From Corynebacterium meridianum (GTDB lineage: Bacteria > Actinomycetota > Actinomycetes > Mycobacteriales > Mycobacteriaceae), in assembly GCF_016342265.1 (NCBI RefSeq), contig NZ_JAEIOS010000011.1:372001-436000 (forward strand): a DNA stretch of 64,000 bases, in the 5' to 3' direction. A model generated the notes under the pieces. It worked only from the letters and a program-made list of their open reading frames with translations. It had not been told where the DNA came from and did no database searches. Below are positions 1-12,383 of this stretch, in pieces (the stretch's first letter is position 1; every line of letters starts with the position of its first letter). Both the position numbers and the translations under genes were made by a program.

Positions 1-2613
1 CACCCGGGAATCGGTGAGCGACGAGGTGGCGAACGCGAGCCTGGAGGGAACGTTCGTCTTGATCAGTCCGGTGACCACATCGACGGACGGACGTTGCGTG
101 GCGAGCACGAGGTGGATACCCGCGGCACGCGCCTTCTGGGTGATCCGGACGATCGAGTCCTCGATCTCCTTCGGTGCGGTCATCATCAGGTCGGCGAGCT
201 CATCGACGACGCACACGATGTAGGGGTACGGACGGTACTCACGTTGGGAGCCCTGCGGGGCGGAGACCTCCCCGGACAGAACCTTGCGGTTGAAATCCTT
301 GATGTGCCGCACGCGCGCGGACTTCATGTCCATGTAGCGCTGTTCCATCTCCTCCACGAGCCACTGAAGCGCCGACGCGGCCTTCTTCGGCTGCGTGATG
401 ATCGGCGTGATCAGGTGTGGGATGCCTTCGTAGGGGGTGAGTTCCACCATCTTGGGGTCGACGAGGATGAGCCGCACCTGCTCGGGTGTCGCCCGGGTCA
501 GCAGGGAGACGAGCAGTGAGTTGACGAAGGCGGACTTACCCGAACCCGTCGCACCTGCGACGAGGAGGTGGGGCATCTTCTGCATCGAGTGCGAGACGAA
601 TTCACCCTCGATGTCCTTGCCGAGTCCGATGAGCATCGGATCGTGGTTGTCGACGGTCGCGGGTGCGTTGAGCACATCACCCAGCCGGACCATCTCCCGG
701 TCGGTGTTCGGGACCTCGATGCCGACGAGTGACTTACCCGGGATGGGCGCCAGGATCCGGACGTTGTCCGTGGCCGCGGCGTACGCGAGGTTCGACTGCA
801 GGTTGGTGATCTTCGAGACCTTCACACCGGGGCCGAGCTGGACCTCGTATCGGGTGACCGTCGGTCCGCGGGAGAACCCGACGACCGAGGCATCGACGTT
901 GAACTCACTGAAAACCTCGGTGATCGCCTCGATCATCCGGTCGTTGGCCTCGGAGCGGGTCTTCGGCCGGTTCCCGGGAATGAGCATGTCGGCACTCGGA
1001 ATGACGTAGTCGTCCGATCCGGCCACCGCGGATTGCGGTTCCGGTGCGGTTCCTGACTTCTGTTCGGTCTTCCGTTCGCTGGCCGGAACTGATGCGGGTA
1101 CCGCGGCAGCGTCGACACCCGACCGGGCGATGATCGCGTCGCGCATCGCCTTTCTCGAGGCGGACACGGCGTCATCCACGCCCCTGGCGGCGGCACCGGC
1201 GGCCGCGGCGGTCGCGGCGCCCGTCGCCGCTGCGGTTTCAGCCGCGCCGGTGATCGTCCGCGCGGCGGCACCGGCACCCGCGACGGCCTCGCCTCCGGCT
1301 GCCGCGCCGGCAACCGGGCGGCCGATGGAACCCCGTTTCACCGCGGGGCGGACTGTTTCCGGCACAACGGGAAGCTCGTTGGTGTCGGATGCGGAAGGAG
1401 TCGTCGTGCGCGCGGTGCGCGCGGGTTGCTCGACCGTGGGCGCGGAGAACAGCGTGTGCTCGTCATCGTCGGAATCGGGCAGCGGATAAGCTTCCATCGG
1501 GGTGACGGGGCGACGACGGGAAGCCCGGGTCCGCGGTGGGCGATAGGTCTCCTCGTACTCCGTGAAGTCGGCGTCACCGTCGTCCGCGTAATCTCCGTCA
1601 GTCCTCTCGGGAGCGCCGTCCGATGCTGAACCGAAACCGAAGAAGGTGGCTATGCCCCCGAGGAAGGACGGACGTCCGGTAGCCAGTTCCTCGCTGCCGC
1701 TTCGTTCGAGCAATCCACCGAGGTAACCGGTGAATTCCCGGACCGTGATACCGGTGACCTTCAGCGCCCCGTAGATGATGAGGAGGACTAGAAGGGGCAC
1801 CGCGATGTACGGGGTGAATCCCTTGGCCACCACATCGCCGACGAGTACACCGATCGTTCCTCCGGCGTTGCGTCGGCCGGCGATGTCGGTGGGGAGACCC
1901 GCGAAAATGTGGATGAGCCCCAGCATGGAGACGATGATGAGTACGGCGCCCACAGTGATGCGGGGTGTCGCCGACGACGCTCCGTTCCTTTCCCCGGTCC
2001 GACCGATCATAAGGGCGACCGCACCGACGATGAGAACGAGTGGAAGGACCAGCGCGCCCGCACCGATGAGCCAGCGGACGCCATCGTCGACGGCACGCCC
2101 GACGGGCCCCGCCACATCGAGCCAGACCGCGCCGCCGAGAACGACGGCCAGCGCGATGAGCGCCAGACCGAGCCCGTCATGCGGGGAGCCCTGCGGCACC
2201 CCGGGACCGGGCTCCGGAGCATCGTTCGCATCGGCCGCGGCGTCGCTGCGGCGGGTCTCACGCTCGCTCCCCCGGGTGTCGCCACCGGTGTCCGCGCGTT
2301 TCCTCCGCCCATTCCGGTTGCCCGAATCCGTAATTTCCTCCGTCTTATCGTCGCCCGGTTCGTCCGCCACCGCGTCGTCGCGGGAGCCCATGGAGCGGGT
2401 GGCGTCGCCGATTCCTCTCGCCGCCGCGCCGAACATTCCCCGGATTCCTCCTCCGACGGCCCGAAAGGCGCTTCCGGTCCGTTCCTCGGAGGTCACTGCC
2501 GCGCGCTGTGCCGGACGGGTCTGAGCCGCCCTGGGACCGCTCCGCTGACTGCGGGAGGTACCGGGGCGTTTGGTGTCTCGTCGTGTTGTTCCGGGGCGAC
2601 TCTTGGCTGGCAT
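1..2613 (-). CDS. ftsK: DNA translocase FtsK (3' end outside window)
   Basis: Septal DNA pump that moves the chromosome termini across the closing division septum. 871 codons are visible; the C-terminal end, including the gamma/winged-helix domain, lies beyond base 1. From the N terminus: a basic, disordered leader; about four hydrophobic segments (roughly residues 135-310); a long Ala/Pro/acidic linker; then the motor domain with Walker A GATGSGKS, Walker [12 protein letters not shown] and the sensor stretch [13 protein letters not shown] near the window edge. The ATG at 2613 is preceded by TATCCT 7 nt upstream, fitting a leaderless mRNA. The linker is Ala-rich (several GAAA/TGAA tracts) and probably disordered. 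Identification is firm; only the 3' boundary is unknown. Confidence 0.95.
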   Translation of the reverse strand, partial: MPAKSRPGTTRRDTKRPGTSRSQRSGPRAAQTRPAQRAAVTSEERTGSAFRAVGGGIRGMFGAAARGIGDATRSMGSRDDAVADEPGDDKTEEITDSGNRNGRRKRADTGGDTRGSERETRRSDAAADANDAPEPGPGVPQGSPHDGLGLALIALAVVLGGAVWLDVAGPVGRAVDDGVRWLIGAGALVLPLVLIVGAVALMIGRTGERNGASSATPRITVGAVLIIVSMLGLIHIFAGLPTDIAGRRNAGGTIGVLVGDVVAKGFTPYIAVPLLVLLIIYGALKVTGITVREFTGYLGGLLERSGSEELATGRPSFLGGIATFFGFGSASDGAPERTDGDYADDGDADFTEYEETYRPPRTRASRRRPVTPMEAYPLPDSDDDEHTLFSAPTVEQPARTARTTTPSASDTNELPVVPETVRPAVKRGSIGRPVAGAAAGGEAVAGAGAAARTITGAAETAAATGAATAAAAGAAARGVDDAVSASRKAMRDAIIARSGVDAAAVPASVPASERKTEQKSGTAPEPQSAVAGSDDYVIPSADMLIPGNRPKTRSEANDRMIEAITEVFSEFNVDASVVGFSRGPTVTRYEVQLGPGVKVSKITNLQSNLAYAAATDNVRILAPIPGKSLVGIEVPNTDREMVRLGDVLNAPATVDNHDPMLIGLGKDIEGEFVSHSMQKMPHLLVAGATGSGKSAFVNSLLVSLLTRATPEQVRLILVDPKMVELTPYEGIPHLITPIITQPKKAASALQWLVEEMEQRYMDMKSARVRHIKDFNRKVLSGEVSAPQGSQREYRPYPYIVCVVDELADLMMTAPKEIEDSIVRITQKARAAGIHLVLATQRPSVDVVTGLIKTNVPSRLAFATSSLTDSRV

Positions 2614-2620
2614 GACTGAA

Positions 2621-2626
2621 AGGATA
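2621..2626 (-). promoter_or_regulatory. -10 element of ftsK (leaderless)
   Basis: TATCCT on the minus strand lies 7 nt before the ftsK ATG, so the predicted transcript would begin at or next to the start codon. No ribosome binding site is visible, which agrees with leaderless initiation. Confidence 0.5.
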
Positions 2627-2716
2627 GACGCATCCGACACTCCAGTCACAGCTGCCACACCGACACGTGACCGAGAAGCCTGTCGCTCCTCTACCCCCAA
2701 CGCAGTGTTGTAACCG

Positions 2717-3343
2717 TCAGATGCTCGTGAACCGAATCCTGTCCCGGTCGCCGGTGACGGTGACCCGGGCGGCTTTCCTGCCGAAACAGAACAGCAGGAT
2801 CTCCCCGGCCGAGCCTGCGACCCGCACAACGTCGGACCCGGAACGGGCGACGCCCCGCCGATCGGCGGCGACGAAAGAAGCCGCTCCGTCCGGATCGATA
2901 ATCACCGGAATGTCTGAGTTACGCAGAAGTCGGGCACCGATGCGGTGCAACACGCTGAGCAGCGTACGCTCATCCTCAGCCGCGAACGAACGCGGTTCCC
3001 ATTCGGGCTGGGCCCTACGCACATCCTCATGATGCACGAAGTGCTCCCCGGCATTCACCTGGGCGTCGAGGAACCGCAGTGGACTGAAACGTGGTGGCCC
3101 GGAGGCCCATTCCCGCACGATGTCCGCGTAGTCACGCGATCCGACCTGCTCGCTGACCGAGCGGAGATGCCCCCGGAGTGCCGGCAGGAACATTCCGGCG
3201 GCAGCATCGGGACGGTTCTCCCGGACGAGGAGATGGATCGCCAGGTCCTTCGTGGTCCAGCCCTCGCAGAGGGTTGGTGCGGCGGGACCGAGTTCGAGGA
3301 GGAGCGAACCGAGTTCGGCACGCTCGGTGGCGGCGAAAGTCAT
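2717..3343 (-). CDS. TIGR03085-type metal-binding protein (DinB / maleylpyruvate isomerase-like fold)
   Basis: 208-residue protein of the actinobacterial family related to mycothiol-dependent maleylpyruvate isomerase and DinB four-helix bundles. Features seen: the N-terminal [13 protein letters not shown] stretch and the central [14 protein letters not shown] stretch, whose histidines are the expected divalent-metal ligands, followed by a C-terminal beta-rich domain. The biochemical reaction is not known for this subfamily; a thiol-dependent transferase is an inference only. Stand-alone gene between ftsK and RNase J. The ATG at 3343 has TAGGCT 6 nt upstream and a palindrome further upstream, so it probably has its own regulated leaderless promoter. 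Confidence 0.8.
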   Translation of the reverse strand: MTFAATERAELGSLLLELGPAAPTLCEGWTTKDLAIHLLVRENRPDAAAGMFLPALRGHLRSVSEQVGSRDYADIVREWASGPPRFSPLRFLDAQVNAGEHFVHHEDVRRAQPEWEPRSFAAEDERTLLSVLHRIGARLLRNSDIPVIIDPDGAASFVAADRRGVARSGSDVVRVAGSAGEILLFCFGRKAARVTVTGDRDRIRFTSI

Positions 3344-3349
3344 GGCCCC

Positions 3350-3377
3350 AGCCTAGTCGTACCGGTTCAGTGAACCG
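3350..3377 (-). promoter_or_regulatory. Leaderless promoter with operator-like palindrome for the TIGR03085 gene
   Basis: TAGGCT (3350-3355, minus strand) is 6 nt from the ATG. A perfect 7-bp inverted repeat with a 1-nt spacer, CGGTTCA-G-TGAACCG (3363-3377), lies where the spacer and -35 region should be. This placement is typical of a repressor site; the regulator is unknown. Confidence 0.4.
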
Positions 3378-3419
3378 ATTCGACCGGGCCGGGGCCATGT
3401 CAGTGATCCGCGTGGTGGA

Positions 3420-5528
3420 TCAGCGGGTCTCGCGGGCCTTGCGGACGGCTTCGTCCGGGACCGGGCTGTGGCTGTCCGAGTTCATCGGCACGACGGTCGG
3501 GATGACCATGGGCTTACGACGCCACTTCTGCTCGACGAAGCGCGACACCTTGCGGCGCAGCTGACGGACCATGCGGTAGGGGTCGTTCTCCCCTTCACCG
3601 GCGAGCTGCCGCATGGTGTTGTCGACCAGCTCGGTGATCTCGGGCATCATCGCCTTCGCGTCCTCGGAGAAGCCCTTGGCCTGGACGGTCGGGCGCTCCA
3701 GCGGGCGACCGGTTCGGTTGTCGATGACGACCGTGATCGAGATGAGGCCACCCTCGCCCATCTCGGTACGGTCCGCGAGGACCTCGTCGTCGATGTCACC
3801 CATGGTGACGCCGTCGACGTAGAGGTTACCGATCGGGATCTGCCCGACGACCTCGGCCTTACCGTCGACGAGGTCGACGACGACACCGTTCTGCGCGAGC
3901 ATGACACGCTCGCGGTCGACGCCGGTGGAGACGGCGAGCTCCTTGTTGGCGCGGAGGTGTCGCCACTCACCGTGGACCGGCATCGCGTTCTTCGGACGAA
4001 CGGCGTTGTAGAGGAACAGCAGCTCCCCGGCATAGCCGTGGCCCGAGGTGTGAACCTTGGCGTCCTTACCGGTGATAACCGTGGCACCGATCTGCGCGAG
4101 CATGTTGATGACGCCGAACACGGCCTCCTCGTTACCGGGGACGAGCGACGAGGAGAGGATGATCAGGTCACCGTCGCGGACCGTGACCTGGCGGTGCTCC
4201 CGACGCGCCATGCGGGACAGCGCCGCCATGGGCTCACCCTGCGTACCCGTGGTGATCAGCATGACCTTGTGCGGGGCCATCCGGCCCGCTTCATCCATGC
4301 TTATGAAGGTTCCCTTGGGTGCCTTCAGGTAGCCGAGCTTCTCTGCGATCTCCATGTTGCGGATCATGGAACGACCATTGAAGGCGACCTTGCGGCCGGA
4401 GGCGACCGCGGCGTCGACGGCTGCCTGGACGCGGTAGACGTTCGACGCGAAGGACGCGAGGATGACCCGCTGCTTCGCCTCGCTGATCAGCCGACGCAGG
4501 GTCGGGGCGATCTCGGATTCCGAGCCGGACATGCCGGGCGTCGTCGCGTTCGTCGAATCGCAGAGGAACAGATCGATGCCCTCGTCACCGTAGCGCGAGA
4601 TCGCGGGCAGATCGGTCGGCCGGCCGTCGGTCGGCGTCTGGTCCAGTTTGATGTCGCCGGTGAGAAGGACCGTACCGGCCTTCGTCTTCAGCACGATGCC
4701 GAGGCAGTCCGGGATCGAGTGGTTCACCGCGAAGAAGCGGACGTTGAAGGGGCCGTAATCCTTTTCCGAGGCCTGGTCGACCTCGATCAGCTTCGGGCGC
4801 AGGCGGTGTTCGCGGCACTTGGCCGCGATGAGCGCGAGCGTGAACTTGGAACCGACGATCGGCAGATCGGGGCGCATCTTCAGCAGCCACGGGATGGCGC
4901 CGATGTGGTCCTCGTGCCCGTGGGTGATCACGAGGGCGTCGATGCGGTCGAGCTTGTCCTCGAGGTACGAGAAGTCGGGCAGGATCAGGTCGACGCCGGG
5001 TTCACCGGAGGACGGGAAGAGCACGCCGCAGTCCACGATGAGGATGCGGTTATTGTACTCGAAGACCGTCATGTTTCGGCCGATCTCCGAGATACCGCCG
5101 AGGGCGATGACCCGCAGACCGTTCTTCGGCGCGTTCGGGGGCTCCGGGAGACGACGGGAGAGGTCAGCGCCCTGCATGGACTTGACGACGTTCCGGCCGT
5201 GGTTCTCGTTGCCTGAGTTGCGGGTGTTGCCCCGGTTGCCCTGGGAGCGCTCGTTTCCACCGTTGCCGCTCCGGCCGCCACCGGATGAGTTGCTGCTGCG
5301 GCCACGTCGGTTGCCGCCGGAATTGCGGTCGCTGTTTCCGCCGCGGTTGTCCCTGCGGTTGCCGCGCTCCTCGTTCGGGGAACCGGTTTCGGACTTCTTC
5401 GTGTCCCGGTTGTCGGTTCCGGCGTTACCCTCCGTGGGTGCGGGCTGCTCGGGGGCCTTGAACTCGGGGGCCTCCGGCGGACCCGCCTTGCGGGTCACCT
5501 TCCGGGATCGATTACGGGTGTCAGACAT
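3420..5528 (-). CDS. rnj: Ribonuclease J
   Basis: Metallo-beta-lactamase/beta-CASP exo- and endoribonuclease for mRNA decay and rRNA maturation. 702 residues. Residues 1-135 are a disordered, Arg/Gly/Asn/Ser-rich extension with many RGG/NRG groups. The catalytic core begins near NGLRVIALGGISEIG, with the zinc motif THGHEDHIGA, then the later metal site VLLTGDIKLD and the beta-CASP signatures, including HTSGHGYAGEL and PVHGEWRHL. The N-terminal extension makes it longer than the roughly 555-residue firmicute form. It starts 2 nt after the dapA stop, so dapA and rnj are very likely cotranscribed and translationally coupled. The 76 nt between its stop and the next gene hold the neighbour's promoter. 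Confidence 0.95.
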   Translation of the reverse strand: MSDTRNRSRKVTRKAGPPEAPEFKAPEQPAPTEGNAGTDNRDTKKSETGSPNEERGNRRDNRGGNSDRNSGGNRRGRSSNSSGGGRSGNGGNERSQGNRGNTRNSGNENHGRNVVKSMQGADLSRRLPEPPNAPKNGLRVIALGGISEIGRNMTVFEYNNRILIVDCGVLFPSSGEPGVDLILPDFSYLEDKLDRIDALVITHGHEDHIGAIPWLLKMRPDLPIVGSKFTLALIAAKCREHRLRPKLIEVDQASEKDYGPFNVRFFAVNHSIPDCLGIVLKTKAGTVLLTGDIKLDQTPTDGRPTDLPAISRYGDEGIDLFLCDSTNATTPGMSGSESEIAPTLRRLISEAKQRVILASFASNVYRVQAAVDAAVASGRKVAFNGRSMIRNMEIAEKLGYLKAPKGTFISMDEAGRMAPHKVMLITTGTQGEPMAALSRMARREHRQVTVRDGDLIILSSSLVPGNEEAVFGVINMLAQIGATVITGKDAKVHTSGHGYAGELLFLYNAVRPKNAMPVHGEWRHLRANKELAVSTGVDRERVMLAQNGVVVDLVDGKAEVVGQIPIGNLYVDGVTMGDIDDEVLADRTEMGEGGLISITVVIDNRTGRPLERPTVQAKGFSEDAKAMMPEITELVDNTMRQLAGEGENDPYRMVRQLRRKVSRFVEQKWRRKPMVIPTVVPMNSDSHSPVPDEAVRKARETR

Positions 5529-5530
5529 AT

Positions 5531-7281
<1,751 letters not shown>

Positions 7282-7331
7282 GGGTGGTGTCTCCTCGGTT
7301 GAATCGGGTAACAGGGTGAACGGTTTCCGGA

Positions 7332-8105
<774 letters not shown>

Positions 8106-8301
8106 TCAAGTCCTTCTCTGGGTCTCCCGGTGGACCGATACCGCCCCACGGCCGTGGGCCCCGGGCGTCGGTGCACCGTTCTCCCGGACCAGTGTAGGCA
8201 CCTCTCCCGGCCGGTTCCTCCCGGGGTGTGTGCCGGTGGGTGGAGAGGTACCCGCGGTACGGGATGCCGGTGTGGGTCGGCCCCATGCCGCACGAAACGC
8301 A

Positions 8302-8355
8302 CCACCGCCCCGGGCGGAGCGGATTCCTTGGGAATCCACCCGCCCGGGGCGGTGG
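8302..8355 (-). terminator. Intrinsic terminator of pnp
   Basis: Perfect 16-bp GC-rich stem (8302-8317 with 8340-8355) capped by a further small GGATTCC/GGAATCC pairing, starting 30 nt past the pnp stop. On the minus strand it is followed by a short T-rich stretch (TGCGTTTCG). Confidence 0.75.
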
Positions 8356-8385
8356 CTCTGGCCGGCGTTCCCGCCGGGGTGGGGA

Positions 8386-10626
8386 CTACTCCGCAGCGTC
8401 CTCATCGACGGGCGCGAGGGAGATCTTCCCGCGGTTGTCGATGTCCAGGATCTCGACCTGGATCTTGTCGCCGACGTTGACGACGTCCTCGACGCGTTCG
8501 ATCCGCTTCTTGCCGCCCAGCTTGGAGATGTGGACGAGTCCGTCACGTCCCGGCAGCAGGGAGACGAAGGCACCGAAGTTGGTGGTCTTGACGACGGTTC
8601 CGAGGAACCGCTCCCCCACCTTCGGCATCTGCGGGTTAGCGATCGAGTTGATCTTCTCGATCGCGGCATCGGCGGCCTCTCCGGAGAACGCGGACACGTA
8701 GATGGTGCCGTCATCCTCGATGGAGATGTTCGCGCCGGTGTCCTCGGTGATCGAGTTGATGGTCTTGCCCTTCGGGCCGATAACCTCACCGATCTTGGAC
8801 TGCGGCACGGTGACCGTGACGATGCGCGGCGCGAGGGCGCTCATCTCGTCGGGACCGTCGATGACCTCGGACATGGTCTCGAGGATCGCCAGACGGGCGT
8901 CCCGGGCCTGGGACAGCGCACCGGCGAGGACCTCGGACGGGATACCGTCGAGCTTGGTGTCGAGCTGGAGGGCGGTGATGAAGTCCTCCGTGCCAGCGAC
9001 CTTGAAGTCCATGTCGCCGAACGCGTCCTCGGCGCCGAGGATGTCGGTTAGCGCCACGTAGCGGGTCTCTCCGTCGACCTCGTCGGACACGAGACCCATC
9101 GCGATACCGGCGACGGGGGCCTTCAGCGGGACACCGGCGTTGTAGAGCGACAGCGTCGACGCGCAGACGGACCCCATGGAGGTCGATCCGTTGGAGCCGA
9201 GGGCCTCGGACACCTGGCGGATCGAGTACGGGAACTCCTCGCGGGTCGGGAGCACCGGCAGGACGGCGCGCTCGGCGAGCGCCCCGTGGCCGATCTCGCG
9301 GCGCTTCGGGGAACCGACACGACCGGTCTCACCGACGGAGTACGGCGGGAAGTTGTAGTGGTGCATGTAGCGCTTGTGGTCGACGGGCGACAGCGAGTCG
9401 ATCTGCTGCTCCATCTTCAGCATGTCCAGGGTGGTGACACCGAGGATCTGCGTCTCACCGCGCTCGAAGAGCGAGGATCCGTGCGCGCGGGGGATGAGAT
9501 CGACCTCGACGCCGAGATCACGGATATCGGTGATTCCGCGACCGTCGATGCGGAAGTGATCCGTGAGGATGCGGTGCCGGACGACGGCCTTCATCACGGC
9601 GTTGTAGGCGTTGCGGATCTCCTTGCCGCGCTCCGGGAACTCCTCGATGAGCGCGGCCTCGATCTCGGCCATGTGCTCGTTCGTGGCGTCGTCGCGGTCC
9701 TGCTTGCCGGCGATGGACATCAGCTTCGTCAGCTTGGACTTAGCCTTCTTCTCCACCGCGGCGTAGACGTCGTCGGCGTACGGCGGGAAGAGCGGGAACT
9801 CCTGGGTCTCCTTGGCCGCTTCCTTGGCCAGCAGGCGCTGGGCCTCGCAGAGCTTCTCGATGAAGGGCTTCGCCGCCTCGAGTCCCTCGGCCACGACGGA
9901 CTCCGTCGGTGCGGGTGCCCCCTCGGCGACCCGGGCGATGACGTTCTCGGTGGCACCGGCCTCGACCATCATGATCGCGACGTCGTCACCGCCGCCCTTC
10001 TTGCCGGGGACGATGCGTCCCGCGACGACGATCTCGAACAGTGCCTGGGCGTGCTGCTCGTGGGTCGGGAACGCGACCCACTGACCCTTCGGGTGCTTCT
10101 CGTCGACGACGAGGGCCATCCGGACGCCACCGACGGGCCCGGACACCGGCAGACCGGAGAGCTGGGTGGCGGCGGACGCGGCGTTGATCGCCACGACGTC
10201 GTACATGTCCTTCGGGTCCATCGACAGGACTGTGATGACGCACTGGACCTCGTTGCGCAGGCCCTTGACGAAGGTCGGGCGCAACGGGCGGTCGATCAGA
10301 CGGCAGGCGAGTACGGCCTCGGTGGAGGGGCGTCCCTCCCTGCGGAAGAACGAGCCGGGGATCCGGCCGGCGGCGTACATCCGCTCCTCGACATCGACCG
10401 TCAGGGGGAAGAAGTCGAATCCCTCTCGGGGATTGCTGGAGGCGGTGGTGGTGGCCAGCAGCATCGTGCCCTCATCGAGGTACGCGGTGACTGATCCACC
10501 TGCCTGGCGGGCCAGCTGGCCCGTCTCGAGGCGAATGGTGCGGGTACCGAAATCGCCGTTGTCGATCGTGGCGGTGGCCTCGACGATTCCGAATTCGGTG
10601 TCATTGTTGATTGTAACGTCGCGCAA
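8386..10626 (-). CDS. pnp: Polyribonucleotide nucleotidyltransferase (PNPase / GpsI)
   Basis: Phosphorolytic 3'-5' exoribonuclease of the RNA degradosome; the actinobacterial enzyme is also called GpsI. 746 residues: two RNase PH domains (first near [14 protein letters not shown], second with [14 protein letters not shown] and [10 protein letters not shown]-like [13 protein letters not shown]), then a KH domain ([15 protein letters not shown]) and a C-terminal S1 domain ([15 protein letters not shown]). Start is TTG at 10626, supported by AAGGAG about 8 nt upstream on the minus strand. Downstream lies a strong terminator. Confidence 0.96.
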   Translation of the reverse strand: MRDVTINNDTEFGIVEATATIDNGDFGTRTIRLETGQLARQAGGSVTAYLDEGTMLLATTTASSNPREGFDFFPLTVDVEERMYAAGRIPGSFFRREGRPSTEAVLACRLIDRPLRPTFVKGLRNEVQCVITVLSMDPKDMYDVVAINAASAATQLSGLPVSGPVGGVRMALVVDEKHPKGQWVAFPTHEQHAQALFEIVVAGRIVPGKKGGGDDVAIMMVEAGATENVIARVAEGAPAPTESVVAEGLEAAKPFIEKLCEAQRLLAKEAAKETQEFPLFPPYADDVYAAVEKKAKSKLTKLMSIAGKQDRDDATNEHMAEIEAALIEEFPERGKEIRNAYNAVMKAVVRHRILTDHFRIDGRGITDIRDLGVEVDLIPRAHGSSLFERGETQILGVTTLDMLKMEQQIDSLSPVDHKRYMHHYNFPPYSVGETGRVGSPKRREIGHGALAERAVLPVLPTREEFPYSIRQVSEALGSNGSTSMGSVCASTLSLYNAGVPLKAPVAGIAMGLVSDEVDGETRYVALTDILGAEDAFGDMDFKVAGTEDFITALQLDTKLDGIPSEVLAGALSQARDARLAILETMSEVIDGPDEMSALAPRIVTVTVPQSKIGEVIGPKGKTINSITEDTGANISIEDDGTIYVSAFSGEAADAAIEKINSIANPQMPKVGERFLGTVVKTTNFGAFVSLLPGRDGLVHISKLGGKKRIERVEDVVNVGDKIQVEILDIDNRGKISLAPVDEDAAE

Positions 10627-10823
10627 GCGAGTTCTCCTTTTCTCAGCCTTCTGCTCGGCGATCTTCGGTGTCGCCGTTCATGTCTTCTTCGTGGAAGGCT
10701 CCGCACCAGAGTACCAGCACGGGATCCCCACAGCCGGGGACAGAAGATCAGATACCCCCGAAACCCGCCGTTTCCCACGAACCGTCAGACACCCGTGGAA
10801 CCGGTTCCGGGGGACCGGACGCG

Positions 10824-10868
10824 AAAAAGCGAGCCGGCCGCAGCTCCCGCTGACGGTCGACCCGCTCG
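10824..10868 (-). terminator. Terminator of the DM13 gene
   Basis: On the minus strand a GC-rich imperfect hairpin (arms around 10829-10839 and 10855-10868) ends in TTTTT (10824-10828). It lies about 55 nt past the stop at 10923. Confidence 0.6.
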
Positions 10869-10922
10869 TTCGTGCAGTCCGGATTCACGGATTCAGATGC
10901 TCACCTGATCCCCCAGCTGCTG

Positions 10923-11579
10923 TCAGCGGGGCATCATGGCCTGAAAGTAGTGGATGATTCCCGCGATCAGGGCAATGACCGCGGAGACACCGAGAACAGA
11001 GGTGAGGTTTCCACTCTTGAACAGCTTTCCGAGCATGTCACCGAGGCTACCGGTGCCGGTCGTCCCGGAACTGCCCTCGACAGACGTGCTGAGCGGGGCC
11101 TCGGCCCCGGTTTTGAGTTCCGCGGTGCCGAAAGCGACATCGAACTCATCACACCAGATGACCACGGAAGCGACCTCGTCGAGGATCACCTCCGGAGAAA
11201 TGGTGTAGATCTGATCGCCAGTGAGGCTCTTCAGCGGGCCCAGATCGACGTACTGCTCCGGGGTCAGCTCAGTGGCGTCACCCTTGACGGAGGCGAGGAC
11301 CACCTTGAGGTCCGGTCCCCTGTCCGAGGAAAAGCCCTTCAGGTGCAGCGCACGGGTCCCATCCCCGTGACTGACCACGACGGCCTCACCGGAGACCTCG
11401 TGGTCCCCGACCGACTCAAACATCCCGGAAAGGAGCGGAGTGAACTTCTGGACAGTCGTCATTCCGGTGGACATTGAGCTCGAATTGTCGGCACCGAAGG
11501 CGGCGGGTGCCGTAGCGACAGCGCCGGTGAGGATGGTGACGGCGACGGCGCCGGTGAAAATGCGGTGAATGTTGTTCAC
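10923..11579 (-). CDS. DM13-domain membrane-anchored secreted protein
   Basis: 218 residues from a GTG at 11579, chosen because GGGAG precedes it and a good signal peptide (FTGAVAVTILTGAVATAPAA, cleavage after AFGA) follows; the frame also stays open to 11654. The central part (about 55-150) matches DM13: GPDLKVVLA, YVDLGPLK and the hallmark VVIWCDEFDVAFGTA with one conserved Cys. DM13 is described as a possible electron-transfer or redox domain; its chemistry here is unknown. After a Ser/Gly/Thr linker there is one C-terminal membrane span, AVIALIAGIIHYFQAMMP, which is nearly the same as those of the two HtaA proteins at 42-47 kb. Monocistronic, between its own operator/promoter and terminator. 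Confidence 0.8.
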   Translation of the reverse strand: MNNIHRIFTGAVAVTILTGAVATAPAAFGADNSSSMSTGMTTVQKFTPLLSGMFESVGDHEVSGEAVVVSHGDGTRALHLKGFSSDRGPDLKVVLASVKGDATELTPEQYVDLGPLKSLTGDQIYTISPEVILDEVASVVIWCDEFDVAFGTAELKTGAEAPLSTSVEGSSGTTGTGSLGDMLGKLFKSGNLTSVLGVSAVIALIAGIIHYFQAMMPR

Positions 11580-11636
11580 TGGTGAATCTCCCGGGGTAAT
11601 GGATCGGTAATGGCTTCGCGAAGTGCGAAAACCTGC

Positions 11637-11654
11637 TTGTTGATATAACAACAA
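11637..11654 (-). promoter_or_regulatory. Operator-like inverted repeat upstream of the DM13 gene
   Basis: TTGTTG-ATATAA-CAACAA: perfect 6-bp arms and a 6-bp AT spacer, in an otherwise GC-rich sequence. On the minus strand it contains TTATAT, a plausible -10. It lies 58-75 nt upstream of the GTG start. Symmetry and spacing suit a MarR- or TetR-type dimer; the regulator is not identifiable. Confidence 0.45.
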
Positions 11655-11887
11655 CCGTAGAGCGGCTGCTGCACCCCGTCAACCGAAACTCCACGCCCCC
11701 CCCCGCGCGGAACAACACCCGCCGGCGAACACCGGGCAACCTGCAGACAGTGAGACACAGACCACCAGCAGTCCCCCTACCTTCACACATGCTGCTTTCA
11801 CCCGTTCTTTCATCACCGACCGGGGCCGCGGGATCCCATCGTTCGGACAGTTGATGACCCGGTGAATATAAAGCCCCGGAAATGTGA
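11655..11887. other. Intergenic region between the DM13 promoter and the rpsO terminator
   Basis: About 230 nt with no convincing reading frame. It includes a C-rich run (11695-11705). Together with the DM13 leader and the rpsO terminator it makes up the 367-nt gene-free interval 11580-11946. Confidence 0.5.
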
Positions 11888-11927
11888 GAGGACCGCCACC
11901 CCGGACAAATCCGGGGTGGCGGTCCTC
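11888..11927 (-). terminator. Terminator of rpsO
   Basis: Perfect 18-bp stem (11888-11905 with 11910-11927) and a 4-nt CAAA loop, 19 nt past the rpsO stop. On the minus strand it is followed by CACATTT. Confidence 0.8.
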
Positions 11928-11946
11928 GTGGGCCCAGAGGCTTCTG

Positions 11947-12216
11947 TTAGCGGCGCAGACCCAAGCGGGAGATCAGATCACGGTAGCGATCGACGTTGTT
12001 CTCCTTGAGGTACTTCAGCAGGCCACGACGACGACCGACCATGAGGAGAAGGCCGCGGCGGGAGTGGTGGTCGTGCTTGTGGAACTTGAGGTGCTCGGTG
12101 AGCTCACGGATGCGGGTGGTCAGCAGCGCGATCTGAGCCTCCGGCGAACCAGTGTCGGACTCGTGCAGGCCAAACTCGGCCAGGATTGACTTCTTCTTCT
12201 CGGTGGAAAGTGCCAC
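11947..12216 (-). CDS. rpsO: 30S ribosomal protein S15
   Basis: Primary 16S rRNA-binding protein of the small-subunit platform. 89 residues, the usual length, with [32 protein letters not shown] and [10 protein letters not shown] signatures. GTG start at 12216 with AGGAG upstream (CTCCTC on the plus strand at 12224-12231). A 167-nt leader separates it from ribF and could host S15 autoregulation, although I could not define the fold. Between rpsO and pnp, which are usually adjacent, the DM13 gene is inserted. Confidence 0.97.
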   Translation of the reverse strand: MALSTEKKKSILAEFGLHESDTGSPEAQIALLTTRIRELTEHLKFHKHDHHSRRGLLLMVGRRRGLLKYLKENNVDRYRDLISRLGLRR

Positions 12217-12383
12217 GGAGTATTCTCCTCTTACATAATTTCAGTCCACATGAAAATTCCGTGTGCCCGACCTCAACGATCTCCGACATCCACCGGATCA
12301 CGGGTTCGGCCCGCACACGGGGAGCAACTGCTGTGGACCGCAGTCGCAAACCTCGGAAAACTATAGCACGAACTCCGATGATC

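Noticed and set aside
3468-5216. 582-codon open frame on the plus strand opposite RNase J
   Set aside because: Antisense shadow of a strongly identified gene; no motifs and no RBS or promoter.
12217-12383. S15 autoregulatory leader of rpsO
   Set aside because: The leader is long enough, but I could not define a pseudoknot or rRNA mimic by eye, so it is not listed as a feature.
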